DNA of 64,000 bases. Origin: Paraglaciecola arctica. Lineage in GTDB: Bacteria; Pseudomonadota; Gammaproteobacteria; Enterobacterales; Alteromonadaceae. The stretch is taken from positions 124,001 to 188,000 of the forward strand of contig NZ_JAHKQO010000045.1 of assembly GCF_018861065.1 (NCBI RefSeq). Direction: 5' to 3'. The position numbers and the translations under genes were made by a program. The number at the start of each line of letters is the position of its first letter. Positions within the stretch are counted from its first letter, which is position 1. Shown piece by piece: positions 54,248 to 64,000 of the stretch. The notes below the pieces were generated by a model, which saw only the letters and a program-made list of their open reading frames with translations, did not search any database and was not told where the DNA came from.

Positions 54248-55137
54248 TATAGTTCTGGCTCAACGGTTAAATTAATTTCACGTAATTGTTGGTAAACATC
54301 GGGTTCTCTGGATACTGGCAATGTATCCGATTTAAACACTGCGGCTTTCGCTGCTCGGCATAATATAGCGTTTCCACCTAACTCTGTAACTTGCGTTACT
54401 AAACCATTTGATGCCATTCGAATATTCAAACGGCAAGATTTTCCTTTCATTGCGTCATCAACAATCAAGTTTCTCTGAATAGTCTGTTTAATGAGCGCTT
54501 GATATTTTTGCACTTCGGTTAACACTTGTTTATTTCTTACTTCTTGCCGCGCAGCCTGCTCTGCCTTAAGTTGTTCATCAAGCATTTTTTCCCGGGCGGC
54601 CTTTTCTTGGGCGGCCTGGCGTTTACGTTCAGCTTCCTCACGTTTACGCGCGGCTTCTTTCAAGGCTTTTTCTTCTTTCTCGCGCTTTTCTTTTGCTTGT
54701 TTTTCTTTCTCTCGTTTAGCTTGAGCTTCGGCTTTTTTCTTCGCCAGTTCTTTACGCTTACGATCGTCTTCAAGCTTTTGGGCTTTAGCCTTTTCTTGCT
54801 TCTGTTTTTCTCTTGCCGCGGCTGCAGCTTGTTCCGCCTTCTTTTGATCTAACTTTTGTTGTTTACGTTTTTGTTCTGCAAGTGCCGCCTTACGCTCTAT
54901 TTCCTTTAATCTATTCTCTTCTTTTAAACGTTTAGCATTTTGTTCATCTTTGACTTTTTGAAGTTGTTTTTGTATCTGAGTTTCGTCGACAACTTTTGCT
55001 TCGATGATTGGCGCGGCATTAAATGGGTTGGGCGTTTCCTTATGGCTTGTTGAAAAAAGCCCACTGATTAGCAACCCAACTACCACAACTAGGTGCATAC
55101 AAAAGGAAATAGTAACAGCAATCCGCAACTTAGACAT
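54247..55137 (-). CDS. tolA: Tol-Pal system protein TolA
   Basis: The 296-residue protein has one N-terminal transmembrane helix ([23 protein letters not shown]), a long Lys/Glu/Ala-rich helical stalk (about 55-205) and a C-terminal domain that contacts TolB ([21 protein letters not shown]). It carries the proton-motive force from TolQR to TolB-Pal. Confidence 0.95.
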   Translation of the reverse strand: MSKLRIAVTISFCMHLVVVVGLLISGLFSTSHKETPNPFNAAPIIEAKVVDETQIQKQLQKVKDEQNAKRLKEENRLKEIERKAALAEQKRKQQKLDQKKAEQAAAAAREKQKQEKAKAQKLEDDRKRKELAKKKAEAQAKREKEKQAKEKREKEEKALKEAARKREEAERKRQAAQEKAAREKMLDEQLKAEQAARQEVRNKQVLTEVQKYQALIKQTIQRNLIVDDAMKGKSCRLNIRMASNGLVTQVTELGGNAILCRAAKAAVFKSDTLPVSREPDVYQQLREINLTVEPEL

Positions 55138-55145
55138 TCTGCCAG

Positions 55146-55574
55146 TTAACCCTCGGGCGGTGTGGTCATTAATCCAACAGAAGGCGCGCCTGCTCGTTGT
55201 AACAACACCATCAACTGCACTACTTCACTATATGCAACCGCTCCGTCTCCTTTCACTACGACTGGAGTATTAGGTTCGCGCTTAAGATGCTCTTGCACTA
55301 AAACAGCCAAATCCACCGCTGACATAGGTTCTTGTTGACTCTCCCCGGAATTCAAAAAGTATTGGCCTTTGGCGTCCACTGTGGCGACTAATGGAGGATT
55401 GGATTCTTCATCTAAAGGTTGGGCTTGCGCTTCAGGTAAATCAACTTTTACACCTTGAGTAACAAGTGGCGCGGTGACCATAAAAATAATCAGTAGCACC
55501 AACATGACATCGATATATGGCACCACGTTAATTTCTGATACCGGGCGTCTGCGTTTTCTAACGTACATAATCAA
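55146..55574 (-). CDS. tolR: Tol-Pal system protein TolR
   Basis: The 142-residue ExbD/TolR protein has one transmembrane helix with the proton-path aspartate (VVPYIDVMLVLLIIFMVTAP) and a periplasmic domain. With TolQ it forms the proton-driven motor. It lies 5 bp after tolQ. Confidence 0.96.
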   Translation of the reverse strand: MIMYVRKRRRPVSEINVVPYIDVMLVLLIIFMVTAPLVTQGVKVDLPEAQAQPLDEESNPPLVATVDAKGQYFLNSGESQQEPMSAVDLAVLVQEHLKREPNTPVVVKGDGAVAYSEVVQLMVLLQRAGAPSVGLMTTPPEG

Positions 55575-55579
55575 TCAAC

Positions 55580-56290
55580 CTAAGCAGAATGTTGCGTAGC
55601 GTGAGAAGGTTCCGCACCTGACAATAGTGCCTGCCTATGTAAAATACTGGAAAACTCTTCCATAAAATTACCGTAACTATTTTCAAGTTTTTCTACTTGG
55701 TGACTAAAGCGGTTGTAGGCAATCACCGCTGGGATAGCTGCAAATAACCCCATTGCAGTAGCAATCAATGCTTCAGCTATACCAGGAGCAACCATAGCCA
55801 GAGTAGCTTGCTGCTGCCCACCTAAAGCGATAAAAGAAGTCATTATTCCCCAAACCGTACCGAACAATCCAATATAAGGACTGATCGAGCCAGTTGTTGC
55901 CAAAAACGGCAAGCGACTTTCCAGACGATCAATTTCACGGGATAACGACACTCTCATCGCCCTAGATGCGCCCTCCATCACCGCCTCAGCTGGTGTATTC
56001 ACATTTTTACGGGATCGGACAAATTCTTTAAAGCCGGCGCAAAACATACTCGCCATGCCTTCCAATGATTGACGCGCCGCTAATTCTTGATAGAAACGGT
56101 TAAGGTCAACACCAGACCAAAACTTATCTTCAAACTTTTTCATTTCAGAACGAGCAAAATTTAGAGCACGACTGCGTTCCAATATAAATGCCCAAGAAGC
56201 AACCGATGCCGTAAATAACAGCAACATAACCAGTTGTACTAACAGGCTGGCTTCTAAAATTAAATCAATGAAAGATATATCAGATGACAC
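55580..56290 (-). CDS. tolQ: Tol-Pal system protein TolQ
   Basis: The 236-residue ExbB/TolQ-family protein has three transmembrane helices. [22 protein letters not shown] and [23 protein letters not shown] mark the channel helices. It overlaps the 3' end of ybgC by 11 bp. Confidence 0.96.
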   Translation of the reverse strand: MSSDISFIDLILEASLLVQLVMLLLFTASVASWAFILERSRALNFARSEMKKFEDKFWSGVDLNRFYQELAARQSLEGMASMFCAGFKEFVRSRKNVNTPAEAVMEGASRAMRVSLSREIDRLESRLPFLATTGSISPYIGLFGTVWGIMTSFIALGGQQQATLAMVAPGIAEALIATAMGLFAAIPAVIAYNRFSHQVEKLENSYGNFMEEFSSILHRQALLSGAEPSHATQHSA

Positions 56291-56684
56291 GTGAAAATTC
56301 CCCTAAAATATTGTCAGGTATAGCTTGTGGTTTCATGTTGGATAAATTGACACAAGCGACTCTGATTAATGCACTGACCAAACATTGATTGTTTGGACTA
56401 ATTATTATTTGTTTGAACACTAAACTAGCTCGTTTCAATTCTACTATTTCAGATTGAATACACAACAATTCATTGAAGCGAGCTGGCCCATGATTGTCCA
56501 TTTCAACACGTTTGACGACAAAACCCACGGAACGTTCCAAAAGAATATCTTGTTCGATACCCATTTGCCTTAACCATTCGGTTCTTGCACGTTCCAAAAA
56601 CTTAAGATAATTAGCATAATACACGATCCCACCGGCATCTGTGTCCTCGTAATACACCCGCACATTGTGACTATGTTTATTCAT
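56280..56684 (-). CDS. ybgC: Tol-Pal associated acyl-CoA thioesterase YbgC
   Basis: This 134-residue single hot-dog protein has the 4HBT active-site pattern [29 protein letters not shown]. It hydrolyses short acyl-CoA or acts with acyl carrier protein in phospholipid turnover. It is the first gene of the tol-pal operon, as in many gammaproteobacteria. Confidence 0.95.
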   Translation of the reverse strand: MNKHSHNVRVYYEDTDAGGIVYYANYLKFLERARTEWLRQMGIEQDILLERSVGFVVKRVEMDNHGPARFNELLCIQSEIVELKRASLVFKQIIISPNNQCLVSALIRVACVNLSNMKPQAIPDNILGEFSRVI

Positions 56685-57149
56685 TATTAAGCTACTTTAT
56701 TGATGTTTAAGGAATACAACTTTGCTTTCTATGTACTTTCATTACAGCTAGCCACTACCCACCGACTTTGAATCGTTATGCTATCAAACAATAAGTAACT
56801 GCAAACTGATTTTTTATACTTGCGACGAAATCATTTTATTTTCATAGACTTATAGCAAACACAACAAATCGTTACACGCTTTATACAAACTTTAGATACG
56901 AATAGTTATTCACTTAAATTGAACTAACATTTACTTAACTAAACAATGGCAAGCAACAATAATAATAATGGTTTAAAAATCAAACAAATTAAATATTCCT
57001 TATAAATCATACAATTACAATTTAAAAAATTTTCAAGCTCGGTTAAACAACAATACGCACTAAATTCGCATTAGTTTTTCTAATCACAAAATTAATTTAA
57101 TTCAATTGAAGATTAAAATTAAATGGCTAGAATAGCTCTCGTTGTTTTC
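56685..57149. other. AT-rich intergenic region upstream of ybgC
   Basis: These bases are very AT-rich and lack a plausible coding frame. They should hold the ybgC-tol promoter near 56700-56800 (minus strand). No operator palindrome was recognised. Confidence 0.5.
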
Positions 57150-57275
57150 TGAACTGCATATTATTTTGTGTTTAAGGCGAGATGATATTGCAATGAGTTT
57201 ATTTGACATGTTCCCTGGATTAATTTCCTTTAACACTAGTTGTTTGGCCCACATTTCTTATGTGGGCTTTTTTTT
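57150..57275 (+). ncRNA. Candidate small RNA or tiny gene ending in a strong terminator
   Basis: A plus-strand intrinsic terminator (stem 57247-57254 / 57260-57267, loop TTCTT, eight Ts) closes a region with no rightward gene. Upstream are AT-rich promoter-like sequence (TATTAT near 57160-57175) and AAGGCGAG followed by ATG at 57182 (a 4-codon frame, MILQ). Its TGA overlaps a second ATG at 57193 that opens MSLFDMFPGLISFNTSC and runs through the hairpin. A small RNA is the simplest reading; a leader peptide is possible. Confidence 0.45.
57247..57275 (+). terminator. Orphan intrinsic terminator (plus strand)
   Basis: GCCCACAT and ATGTGGGC form a perfect 8-bp stem with a 5-base loop and an eight-T run. 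No protein gene upstream on the plus strand explains it. Both flanking genes are on the minus strand. Confidence 0.9.
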
Positions 57276-57332
57276 GCCTAGATTTTATGAACCTAAACAC
57301 AGGATTGAATTAACAAAGTAAAAAAGAATTAA

Positions 57333-58340
57333 CTAATCGGCAGAATAATCTTTACCAAAATGCAAGAACGCACGTTGCGAGGCAATTCGTCCTCGAGGAG
57401 TGCGTTGCAGAAACCCTTGTTGGATCAGAAAAGGTTCAATTACATCTTCGATCGTTTCGCGCTCTTCACCTATAGCTGCGGCTAAGTTATCCAAACCTAC
57501 GGGTCCGCCCATAAAGGTTTCAATAATGGCCAGCAATAATTTACGATCCATATAATCGAGCCCCTCCTTATCGACATCTAGCATGTCTAACGCTTGACTC
57601 GCCACTTCTAGTGTAATGTTTCCATCGGATCTGACTTCTGCAAAATCTCTGACACGACGCAACAACCGGTTACTAATACGCGGTGTGCCTCTTGAACGTT
57701 TGGCAATTTCAATTGCCCCATCTTCTTGCATAGTCAAATTTAAATAACTTGCCGAGCGATTTACGATCTGAGTCAGATCTTTAATATTATAAAACTCTAG
57801 TCTCTGCACTATCCCAAAACGATCTCTAAGAGGAGATGTTAACGACCCCGCTCTTGTTGTAGCACCAATTAAAGTAAAAGGAGGAAGCTCTAATTTTATT
57901 GAACGTGCAGCTGGTCCTTCACCTATCATAATGTCGAGTTGATAATCTTCCATTGCAGGATAGAGGATTTCTTCGACCACAGAGCTAAGACGATGAATTT
58001 CGTCAATAAACAATACGTCGTTTTCTTCAAGATTAGTCAACAAAGCCGCTAAATCACCGGCTTTTTCAAGAACGGGCCCAGATGTGGTTTTAATATTAAC
58101 CCCCATCTCGTTTGCCACAATATTAGCCAAAGTGGTTTTACCTAAACCAGGCGGTCCAAAAATTAACAAATGATCAAGCGCGTCACTGCGTTTTTTTGCC
58201 GCTTCGATGAAAATTTCCATTTGTGAACAGACATGATCTTGCCCAGTATAATCGGCCAACATTTTTGGACGAATAGCGCGATCAATCACTTCATCTTCAT
58301 GGCTTGCGGTAGGTTTAACTATACGGTCAGCTTCAATCAT
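57333..58340 (-). CDS. ruvB: Holliday junction branch migration ATPase RuvB
   Basis: The 335-residue AAA+ protein has Walker [12 protein letters not shown], Walker [10 protein letters not shown], sensor and arginine-finger regions ([18 protein letters not shown]) and a C-terminal winged helix. It drives branch migration with RuvA. It follows ruvA by 93 bp. Confidence 0.97.
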   Translation of the reverse strand: MIEADRIVKPTASHEDEVIDRAIRPKMLADYTGQDHVCSQMEIFIEAAKKRSDALDHLLIFGPPGLGKTTLANIVANEMGVNIKTTSGPVLEKAGDLAALLTNLEENDVLFIDEIHRLSSVVEEILYPAMEDYQLDIMIGEGPAARSIKLELPPFTLIGATTRAGSLTSPLRDRFGIVQRLEFYNIKDLTQIVNRSASYLNLTMQEDGAIEIAKRSRGTPRISNRLLRRVRDFAEVRSDGNITLEVASQALDMLDVDKEGLDYMDRKLLLAIIETFMGGPVGLDNLAAAIGEERETIEDVIEPFLIQQGFLQRTPRGRIASQRAFLHFGKDYSAD

Positions 58341-58433
58341 TTTTATTTGTTAACAATGGTCTTAGTGTTTTTTTATACAGTATCAAATTTATCACTAAAC
58401 GTCTTTAAAAGTCGTATTAATTAATATTGCGTG

Positions 58434-59057
58434 TCAGCCCATCGCACGCAAGGACTCACGTATAAGCTGCTCACTACTCATTTCTTCTTTAAATACTGAA
58501 TTGATTATTTTACTGGCAATCGCGGCTTTATATCCTAATGCGACTAAAGCACTTAGCGCTTCTTCTTTTGCATCTGTACGTTGAACAAAGGTATTTTCAA
58601 CCGGTAAGTCTGGGGTTAAATGTACGGTTTCAGCGTAACCTTGATCTTTTGCCAATTTGCTTAACCTATCTCGCATTTCAATGACTAACCGCTCCGCAGT
58701 TTTTTTGCCCACACCGGGGAGTTTTGTTAAACCTGTGACATCTTCAATACTTACGCACTGCATAAATTGTTGTGCATTCATGCCTGATAGAATAGTTAAA
58801 GCTAATTTGGGACCTACACCACTGGCTTTGATTAATTCACGAAACACTGCGCGCTCTTGTTTGTTAGCAAAGCCAAATAACAATTGCGCATCTTCACGCA
58901 CCACAAAATGAATGCATAAATTGGCTTCCTGTCCAATTTCGGGTAACTGATAGAAACTAGTCATGGGGACTTGAACTTCGTACCCCACTCCACCAGCTTC
59001 GATTAATACTTCTGGCGGTTGTTTTTCAAGTAATGTACCGCGAATGTTACCTATCAT
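58434..59057 (-). CDS. ruvA: Holliday junction binding protein RuvA
   Basis: The 207-residue protein has the OB-fold start ([20 protein letters not shown]), two helix-hairpin-helix motifs ([31 protein letters not shown]) and the C-terminal RuvB-binding domain ([12 protein letters not shown]). It recognises the four-way junction and loads RuvB. Confidence 0.97.
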   Translation of the reverse strand: MIGNIRGTLLEKQPPEVLIEAGGVGYEVQVPMTSFYQLPEIGQEANLCIHFVVREDAQLLFGFANKQERAVFRELIKASGVGPKLALTILSGMNAQQFMQCVSIEDVTGLTKLPGVGKKTAERLVIEMRDRLSKLAKDQGYAETVHLTPDLPVENTFVQRTDAKEEALSALVALGYKAAIASKIINSVFKEEMSSEQLIRESLRAMG

Positions 59058-59127
59058 TGTTTTTCCTTGTGTTTCAAATCTACCGCTAGCCTAAAATTGT
59101 TTTAAAAATCGACTGTTCCTAGAGGAA

Positions 59128-59649
59128 CTAACGCAATCTTCCACGTACCGTTTTAGAGGCTTGGCCAGACATTTTAATCAGACTTTGCTGCGTATGATTG
59201 TGACAAAGTGCAACCGCAAGTGCATCCGCTGCATCCGCTTGTGGTTTAGCTGCTAGTCCTAACAAATACGTTACCATATGCTGAACCTGCGATTTATCTG
59301 CGCTGCCTTTTCCTACTACAGATTGTTTAATCTGCCTCGCTGAATATTCAGCTACTGGTAAGTCGAATGCCGTAGCCGCAACAATCGCCGCACCTCTTGC
59401 TTGACCTAACTTGAGCGCTGAGTCAGGATTTTTAGCCATAAAGACTTGTTCTATTGCGAATTCAGTGGGTTGGAATTGGTGAATGATTTCGCTCACCCCA
59501 TCGAATATTTGTTTTAACCTTGAGGCAAGCTCATCCCCCTGGACACGAATGCATCCACTGCCAATGTATTCAGATTTCTGACCGGACTTTTTTATCACAC
59601 CATAACCCGTTATCCGCGAACCGGGATCAATACCTAAAATAATCGACAT
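59128..59649 (-). CDS. ruvC: Holliday junction resolvase RuvC
   Basis: The 173-residue endonuclease has the catalytic acids in [14 protein letters not shown] (Asp7), [11 protein letters not shown], and [12 protein letters not shown]. It cuts the junction moved by RuvAB. The order ruvC-ruvA-ruvB is the usual one. Confidence 0.97.
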   Translation of the reverse strand: MSIILGIDPGSRITGYGVIKKSGQKSEYIGSGCIRVQGDELASRLKQIFDGVSEIIHQFQPTEFAIEQVFMAKNPDSALKLGQARGAAIVAATAFDLPVAEYSARQIKQSVVGKGSADKSQVQHMVTYLLGLAAKPQADAADALAVALCHNHTQQSLIKMSGQASKTVRGRLR

Positions 59650-59697
59650 AACGGTCCACCGGTAGTTGCTGCTTGGGGTTTAGCTTCTGCAATGGCT

Positions 59698-60147
59698 TTA
59701 GCCTTTAACATCGGGCACATATAAAGCAATCGCTTCTCTATTTGTATCAGACCAAACTTTTTTCATGGCAGTGGTTTTATCTAACCAAAAGTAAGCGGAA
59801 TGTTCTGTCAAGTAAACCGCTTGATCATTGGCCACTTCAACGGCAAACACGTGTTCGGTATTAAATACAGTGTTGGGAGGATAACGGTGTTTCCACTTGT
59901 CGCGAATTTCATAGGTATTAACTTTTTGACAATCTATGAGCCGATAACCACTTTTTGAAATATCGATGCCCGTTTCTTCAAGTACTTCGCGCAAAGCTGT
60001 CTCATTAGGCTTTTCGTTTAGCTCTAGGGTACCTGTCACCGATTGCCAAAACTCAGGATCATCATTTCGCTGCATCACCAACACTTGCCCCAACTGATTG
60101 TAAACAACGGTCAGGGCAGATTCTGGAATGCGAAAATTAACACTCAC
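59698..60147 (-). CDS. nudB: Dihydroneopterin triphosphate diphosphatase (Nudix), NudB
   Basis: The 149-residue protein has a full Nudix box (GTLELNEKPNETALREVLEETG). Its position between aspS and ruvC is that of nudB in many gammaproteobacteria. It removes pyrophosphate from dihydroneopterin triphosphate in folate synthesis. It follows aspS by 9 bp. Confidence 0.9.
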   Translation of the reverse strand: MSVNFRIPESALTVVYNQLGQVLVMQRNDDPEFWQSVTGTLELNEKPNETALREVLEETGIDISKSGYRLIDCQKVNTYEIRDKWKHRYPPNTVFNTEHVFAVEVANDQAVYLTEHSAYFWLDKTTAMKKVWSDTNREAIALYVPDVKG

Positions 60148-60156
60148 AATAATTAG

Positions 60157-61938
60157 TTAATCTACTTTGTTTTCTTCAGTTTTCTTTTCAATCACAGTTT
60201 GAATAGACAACTCTTTCAGTTGTTCTGGATTGGCTTCACCCGGTGCACTTGTCAAAGGGCACGCCGCAGTAGTCGTTTTAGGAAACGCCATCACGTCTCG
60301 AATTGAAGTAGCACCTGTCATCAGCATCACTAAACGGTCTAGACCAAAAGCTAAACCTGCGTGTGGAGGCGCACCAAATTTAAGGGCTTCAAGTAAGAAC
60401 CCAAACTTCATTTCAGCTTCTTCATCGCTAATACCTAACAGCGAAAACACTTTGGCTTGCATCTCTTGGTTATGGATACGTACCGATCCACCGCCAAGCT
60501 CACAGCCATTTAAAACCATATCGTAGGCATTTGATAAGGCGCCCGCTGGATTAGCCGCTAATTCGTCAGGAGTCATATCTCGAGGTGCAGTAAACGGGTG
60601 ATGCAACGCATAAAATTCGCCATCCACTTCTTCAAACATAGGGAAATCAACTACCCATAGAGGTTTCCACTCGCCTTCAAGCAATTCTAAGTCTTCACCT
60701 AGTTTTAATCTAAGTGCACCTAAGGCTTCAGTCACCACTGTATTAGTATCAGCACCAAACAATAAAATATCGCCGCTTTGTGCACCTGCACGCTCAACAA
60801 TACCTTTAGCCACGTCTTCAGTTAAAAATTTAAGGATTGGAGATTGTAAACCTTCCATACCTGCGTCAAGGTCATTGATTTTCATCCATGCTAGGCCTTT
60901 AGCACCATAAATTCCTACAAACTTACCGTAATCATCAATTTGTTTACGAGATAACTTAGCCCCGCCCGGCACTCGTATTACAGCAACTCGACCTTTAGGA
61001 TCATTTGCTGGTCCTGAAAATACTTTAAATTCAACATCTTTAAGTAAATCAGCCACATCTGTTAGTTCTAGGGGATTACGCAAATCAGGCTTGTCACTGC
61101 CAAAACGACGCATTGCATCGGCATAAGTCATGCTAGGGAATTCGCCTAAATCAACATTCAGCATTTTTTGAAATAAGTCCCGCACCAAACCTTCAGTAAT
61201 AGACATCACTCCTTCAGCATCTAAGAAGGTAGTTTCGATATCGATTTGCGTAAATTCTGGCTGACGGTCAGCACGTAAATCTTCGTCACGGAAACACTTT
61301 ACTATTTGATAGTATTTATCCATACCAGACATCATTAACAATTGTTTAAACAATTGTGGAGACTGAGGTAACGCAAAAAACTGACCTTTATGAGTGCGGC
61401 TCGGGACTAAATAATCCCGCGCGCCTTCTGGTGTGGCTTTAGTTAATATGGGCGTTTCAATATCTAAGAAACCATCGTTTTCAAGATAGCTTCGCACACT
61501 GCTGGTGACTTTCGCTCGAAACTTCAAACGATCGCTCATTAACGGACGACGTAAGTCTAAATAACGATATTTTAAACGTTGTTCTTCAGAGTTTTCTTGA
61601 TTCCAATCAAGGGGTAATGCGGCAGCTTTATTAAGAATAGTTAAAGACTTACCTAACATTTCGATTTCGCCGGTGGACATATCTTTGTTCACCTGACCTT
61701 CAGGTCGTGGACGAACCAAGCCGCTTAACTGCACGCAAAATTCATTACGTAAACTATTTGCGGTATCAAATATCTCGGCTAAATCAGGGTCAAATACAAC
61801 TTGAACCACACCCTCGCGATCACGCAGGTCAATAAAAATTACCCCGCCTAAGTCACGACGACGATTTACCCAACCACACAAGGTGACTGTTTGCCCGATA
61901 TAAGATGAATTGATATTGCCACAATAGTCCGTGCGCAT
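60157..61938 (-). CDS. aspS: Aspartyl-tRNA synthetase
   Basis: The 593-residue class II synthetase has an OB anticodon-binding domain ([22 protein letters not shown]), motif 2 ([18 protein letters not shown]), a bacterial GAD insertion (about 290-430) and motif 3 ([15 protein letters not shown]). It charges tRNA-Asp. Confidence 0.97.
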   Translation of the reverse strand: MRTDYCGNINSSYIGQTVTLCGWVNRRRDLGGVIFIDLRDREGVVQVVFDPDLAEIFDTANSLRNEFCVQLSGLVRPRPEGQVNKDMSTGEIEMLGKSLTILNKAAALPLDWNQENSEEQRLKYRYLDLRRPLMSDRLKFRAKVTSSVRSYLENDGFLDIETPILTKATPEGARDYLVPSRTHKGQFFALPQSPQLFKQLLMMSGMDKYYQIVKCFRDEDLRADRQPEFTQIDIETTFLDAEGVMSITEGLVRDLFQKMLNVDLGEFPSMTYADAMRRFGSDKPDLRNPLELTDVADLLKDVEFKVFSGPANDPKGRVAVIRVPGGAKLSRKQIDDYGKFVGIYGAKGLAWMKINDLDAGMEGLQSPILKFLTEDVAKGIVERAGAQSGDILLFGADTNTVVTEALGALRLKLGEDLELLEGEWKPLWVVDFPMFEEVDGEFYALHHPFTAPRDMTPDELAANPAGALSNAYDMVLNGCELGGGSVRIHNQEMQAKVFSLLGISDEEAEMKFGFLLEALKFGAPPHAGLAFGLDRLVMLMTGATSIRDVMAFPKTTTAACPLTSAPGEANPEQLKELSIQTVIEKKTEENKVD

Positions 61939-62118
61939 GAAAAACGACCTCTAAAAACGTAAACACTGATGAAAAATTAAGGCCGCGTAGTATATACCGG
62001 ATCAGCACTCTCCTAAATTAAATTCTCGTTTTTAGTAATAAAATGTTGCTTCTATAGACTAAGTATTGCGAATTCTGCATATTTACAACGACAAAAAATT
62101 AAAATCAGGGAATTAAGC

Positions 62119-63000
62119 ATGCTAAAAATAAAAGATATATCAAAAACTTACGACAACGGCGTAAAAGCACTTAACAATGTTAATTTGAACATCCCTAAGG
62201 GTATGTTTGGACTACTAGGTCCAAATGGAGCGGGTAAATCCAGTTTGATGCGTACCATAGCCACCTTGCAGCAAGCGGATACTGGCAGTATCCAGTTCGA
62301 TAACATAGATGTGCTCACCCAACCCAATGAATTGCGACAGCGACTCGGGTATTTACCACAAGACTTTGGTGTTTACCCGCGTATAAGTGCCTATGAGTTA
62401 TTGGATCATTTAGCTATTTTGAAAGGCATTGCCAATAAAGGCGAACGCAAAGAAGCGGTAGATGGTTTGTTAGCACACACTAATTTATTTCAGCACCGTA
62501 AAAAAGCAGTGAGTGGGTTTTCTGGCGGAATGCGCCAACGTTTCGGTATCGCTCAAGCTTTGTTAGGGGACCCAGATCTGCTAATAGTAGATGAACCTAC
62601 TGCAGGACTCGATCCTGAAGAGCGCAATCGCTTTCATAACCTGTTAGTCACCTTAGGTGAAGAAAAAGTCATTATATTATCCACTCATATAGTGGATGAC
62701 GTATCAGAGCTGTGCCCCAATATGGCGGTGCTAGGCAATGGTCAAATTTTACTTCAAGGCAACCCTTTAGATGTGACGGCTGATTTAAATGGACAAATTT
62801 GGCGTAAGACAGTATCTATAGAAGAGGCAGTCATTTTAGAAAATACCTTACCAGTTATATCCAAACGTTTATTCGCTGGACGCACAGTATTACATGTACT
62901 GGCACCTGACGCCCCAGAAGGGTTCGAAACTGCTCCAGCGACTTTAGAAGATGTGTATTTTTCTACCTTACACAATTCTCGTTCGACTCAAGCTGCCTAA
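62119..63000 (+). CDS. ABC transporter ATP-binding protein
   Basis: The 293-residue protein has Walker A GPNGAGKSSLM, the Q-loop YLPQDFGVYP, signature SGGMRQRFGIAQALLG, Walker B LLIVDEPTAGLDP and a switch His (ILSTHIVDDVSELC). It pairs with the membrane protein 12 bp downstream. The C-terminal tail is typical of exporter-type ATPases of the CcmA/NatA branch. The substrate is unknown. Confidence 0.92.
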   Translation: MLKIKDISKTYDNGVKALNNVNLNIPKGMFGLLGPNGAGKSSLMRTIATLQQADTGSIQFDNIDVLTQPNELRQRLGYLPQDFGVYPRISAYELLDHLAILKGIANKGERKEAVDGLLAHTNLFQHRKKAVSGFSGGMRQRFGIAQALLGDPDLLIVDEPTAGLDPEERNRFHNLLVTLGEEKVIILSTHIVDDVSELCPNMAVLGNGQILLQGNPLDVTADLNGQIWRKTVSIEEAVILENTLPVISKRLFAGRTVLHVLAPDAPEGFETAPATLEDVYFSTLHNSRSTQAA

Positions 63001-63012
63001 GGAAACACTCAT

Positions 63013-64000
63013 ATGTTTACTAAAATGTTAGGGTTTGAATGGCGCTACTTTACTCGCCAACCTTCTTTTATCGTGACCTGTTTGGTCTTCTTTTTATTGC
63101 CTTTCTTAGCCATCACAATTGACCAAGTGCAAATTGGATCTGGTGGAAATGTCTTGTTTAACAGCCCTTTTGCTGTGACTCAGATTATGCTGATTTTGAG
63201 TATTTTCTCGATGTTTATGGTGGTCAACTTTGTAGCCAATACCGCCACTCGAAATCAAACGTCGATGATGGCAGAAATTATCTTAACTAAACCTATCAAA
63301 CCGCTACCCTATAATCTTGGACGATTTTTTGGTGCCTACCTTATTTGCCTAGTGGTATTTGCCATGGTTCCTTTGGGCAGTTTTATGGGTAGTTTGATGC
63401 CATGGGTAGATCAGGAACGAATCGGTCCGAATAGTTTAATGATGTATCTGACTCCTTTCATGATTTTTTCTGCTAGTACGCTTTTTGTGTTTGCCGCTGT
63501 CTTTTATGCCGCTGCGACTAAGTTTAAGAGCGTCATGGCAGTGTACATATGCGCAATGGGATTATTTATCTTATATGCGGTAGCAGGACAAGTATTTAAC
63601 GAACCTGAACAGCGCACTATCCGCGCTTTGCTAGACCCCTTTGGTTTACGGGCGTTCGGTGAATATTCACGCTATTGGACGTCTTTTGAAAAAAATTCAC
63701 TGGTTCCAGTCCTAGACGGCATGATTTTACAAAACAGGTTGTTATGGTTAGGCATAGGAACATTTATTTTATTGGTGGCTGGAGGGCTATTTAAACCCCT
63801 TAATTTAACTAGTTTTACATTTAAGAAAAAAGCCAAGAAAGAAAAAATTGATGTCATTCCTACAAGTAATAATATCACTATCAAGGCCTCCGCCAATAAA
63901 GGATTGGCGCAATTTATCACACGTACAAAATTTGAAATTCGCCAAGTATTTTTAAGCCCAGCGTTTGTAATATTACTGTTATTTTCAGCTTTTCAATTAA
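63013..64000 (+). CDS. ABC transporter permease, possibly fused to M1-type aminopeptidase, cut by window edge
   Basis: The frame is open from the ATG at 63013 to the window edge (329 residues). It starts FEWRYFTRQPSFIVTCLVFF and has six or more transmembrane helices in an ABC-2-like pattern. A second block resembling the same start follows (TKFEIRQVFLSPAFVILLLFS). The repeat of the permease unit suggests a two-module membrane protein of the type that ends in an M1 metallopeptidase domain. That end lies beyond the window, so the fusion is inference. Confidence 0.72.
   Translation, partial: MFTKMLGFEWRYFTRQPSFIVTCLVFFLLPFLAITIDQVQIGSGGNVLFNSPFAVTQIMLILSIFSMFMVVNFVANTATRNQTSMMAEIILTKPIKPLPYNLGRFFGAYLICLVVFAMVPLGSFMGSLMPWVDQERIGPNSLMMYLTPFMIFSASTLFVFAAVFYAAATKFKSVMAVYICAMGLFILYAVAGQVFNEPEQRTIRALLDPFGLRAFGEYSRYWTSFEKNSLVPVLDGMILQNRLLWLGIGTFILLVAGGLFKPLNLTSFTFKKKAKKEKIDVIPTSNNITIKASANKGLAQFITRTKFEIRQVFLSPAFVILLLFSAFQL

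Noticed and set aside
54526-54852. 108-codon plus-strand frame rich in Phe and Leu
   Set aside because: It is the antisense shadow of the Lys/Glu/Ala-rich TolA stalk.

Overview
The window reads as a chromosomal segment of a marine gammaproteobacterium of the Alteromonadales, most like Paraglaciecola, Glaciecola or Alteromonas. This is inferred from the moderately AT-rich composition, the tol-pal, ruv and liu gene sets, and the polysaccharide-use genes, not from any database match. No plasmid, phage or CRISPR signature was seen.

Bases 1-14800 form a galactan-type utilisation locus. A leftward operon (about 10827 down to 473) encodes a TonB-dependent receptor, 2-dehydro-3-deoxygalactonokinase, KDPGal aldolase, a sodium:solute symporter, a sulfatase and a large secreted GH30-like hydrolase. 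Next to it lie an enolase-superfamily sugar-acid dehydratase (leftward), and rightward an unusual IclR regulator fused to an SMP-30 lactonase, followed by an SDR dehydrogenase. Together these supply every step of an oxidative (De Ley-Doudoroff type) route from galactose to pyruvate and glyceraldehyde-3-phosphate. Three 15-bp IclR-like palindromes lie in the two promoter regions.

Bases 15018-23090 hold a second, partly decayed sugar cluster of beta-mannan type. It contains a broken secreted AGE-family gene, a Tat-exported TIM-barrel protein, a cellobiose/mannobiose 2-epimerase, a GH130 mannosyl-glucose phosphorylase, a sodium:solute symporter remnant, a LacI regulator and a mannose-isomerase-like protein. 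Three GTAACCGGTTAC-type operators mark the LacI regulon.

Bases 23096-27045 are an insertion-sequence scar. An IS3-family element carries a group II intron inside its orfB; exact removal of the intron restores a full DD(35)E transposase. Decayed pieces of two other IS3-type elements flank it.

Bases 27246-43000 hold a lipoprotein, a Rossmann oxidoreductase, a receiver-TPR protein whose phospho-acceptor is missing, a small kynurenine operon (formamidase-like hydrolase and kynureninase), and the leucine/isovalerate degradation set. In that set a thiolase is divergent from liuR-liuA-liuB-liuC-liuD-liuE, with a LiuR-like palindrome between them.

Bases 42410-64000 are mostly conserved core: lgt, an AraC/DJ-1 regulator, glgC, an MFS carrier, a thioesterase, an HDOD protein, two tRNA-Lys genes with a stable-RNA type promoter, ybgC-tolQRAB-pal-cpoB, ruvB-ruvA-ruvC, a Nudix hydrolase, aspS and an ABC exporter that runs off the right edge. 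Two intergenic regions here (50894-51030 and 57150-57275) carry structured DNA that no gene explains.
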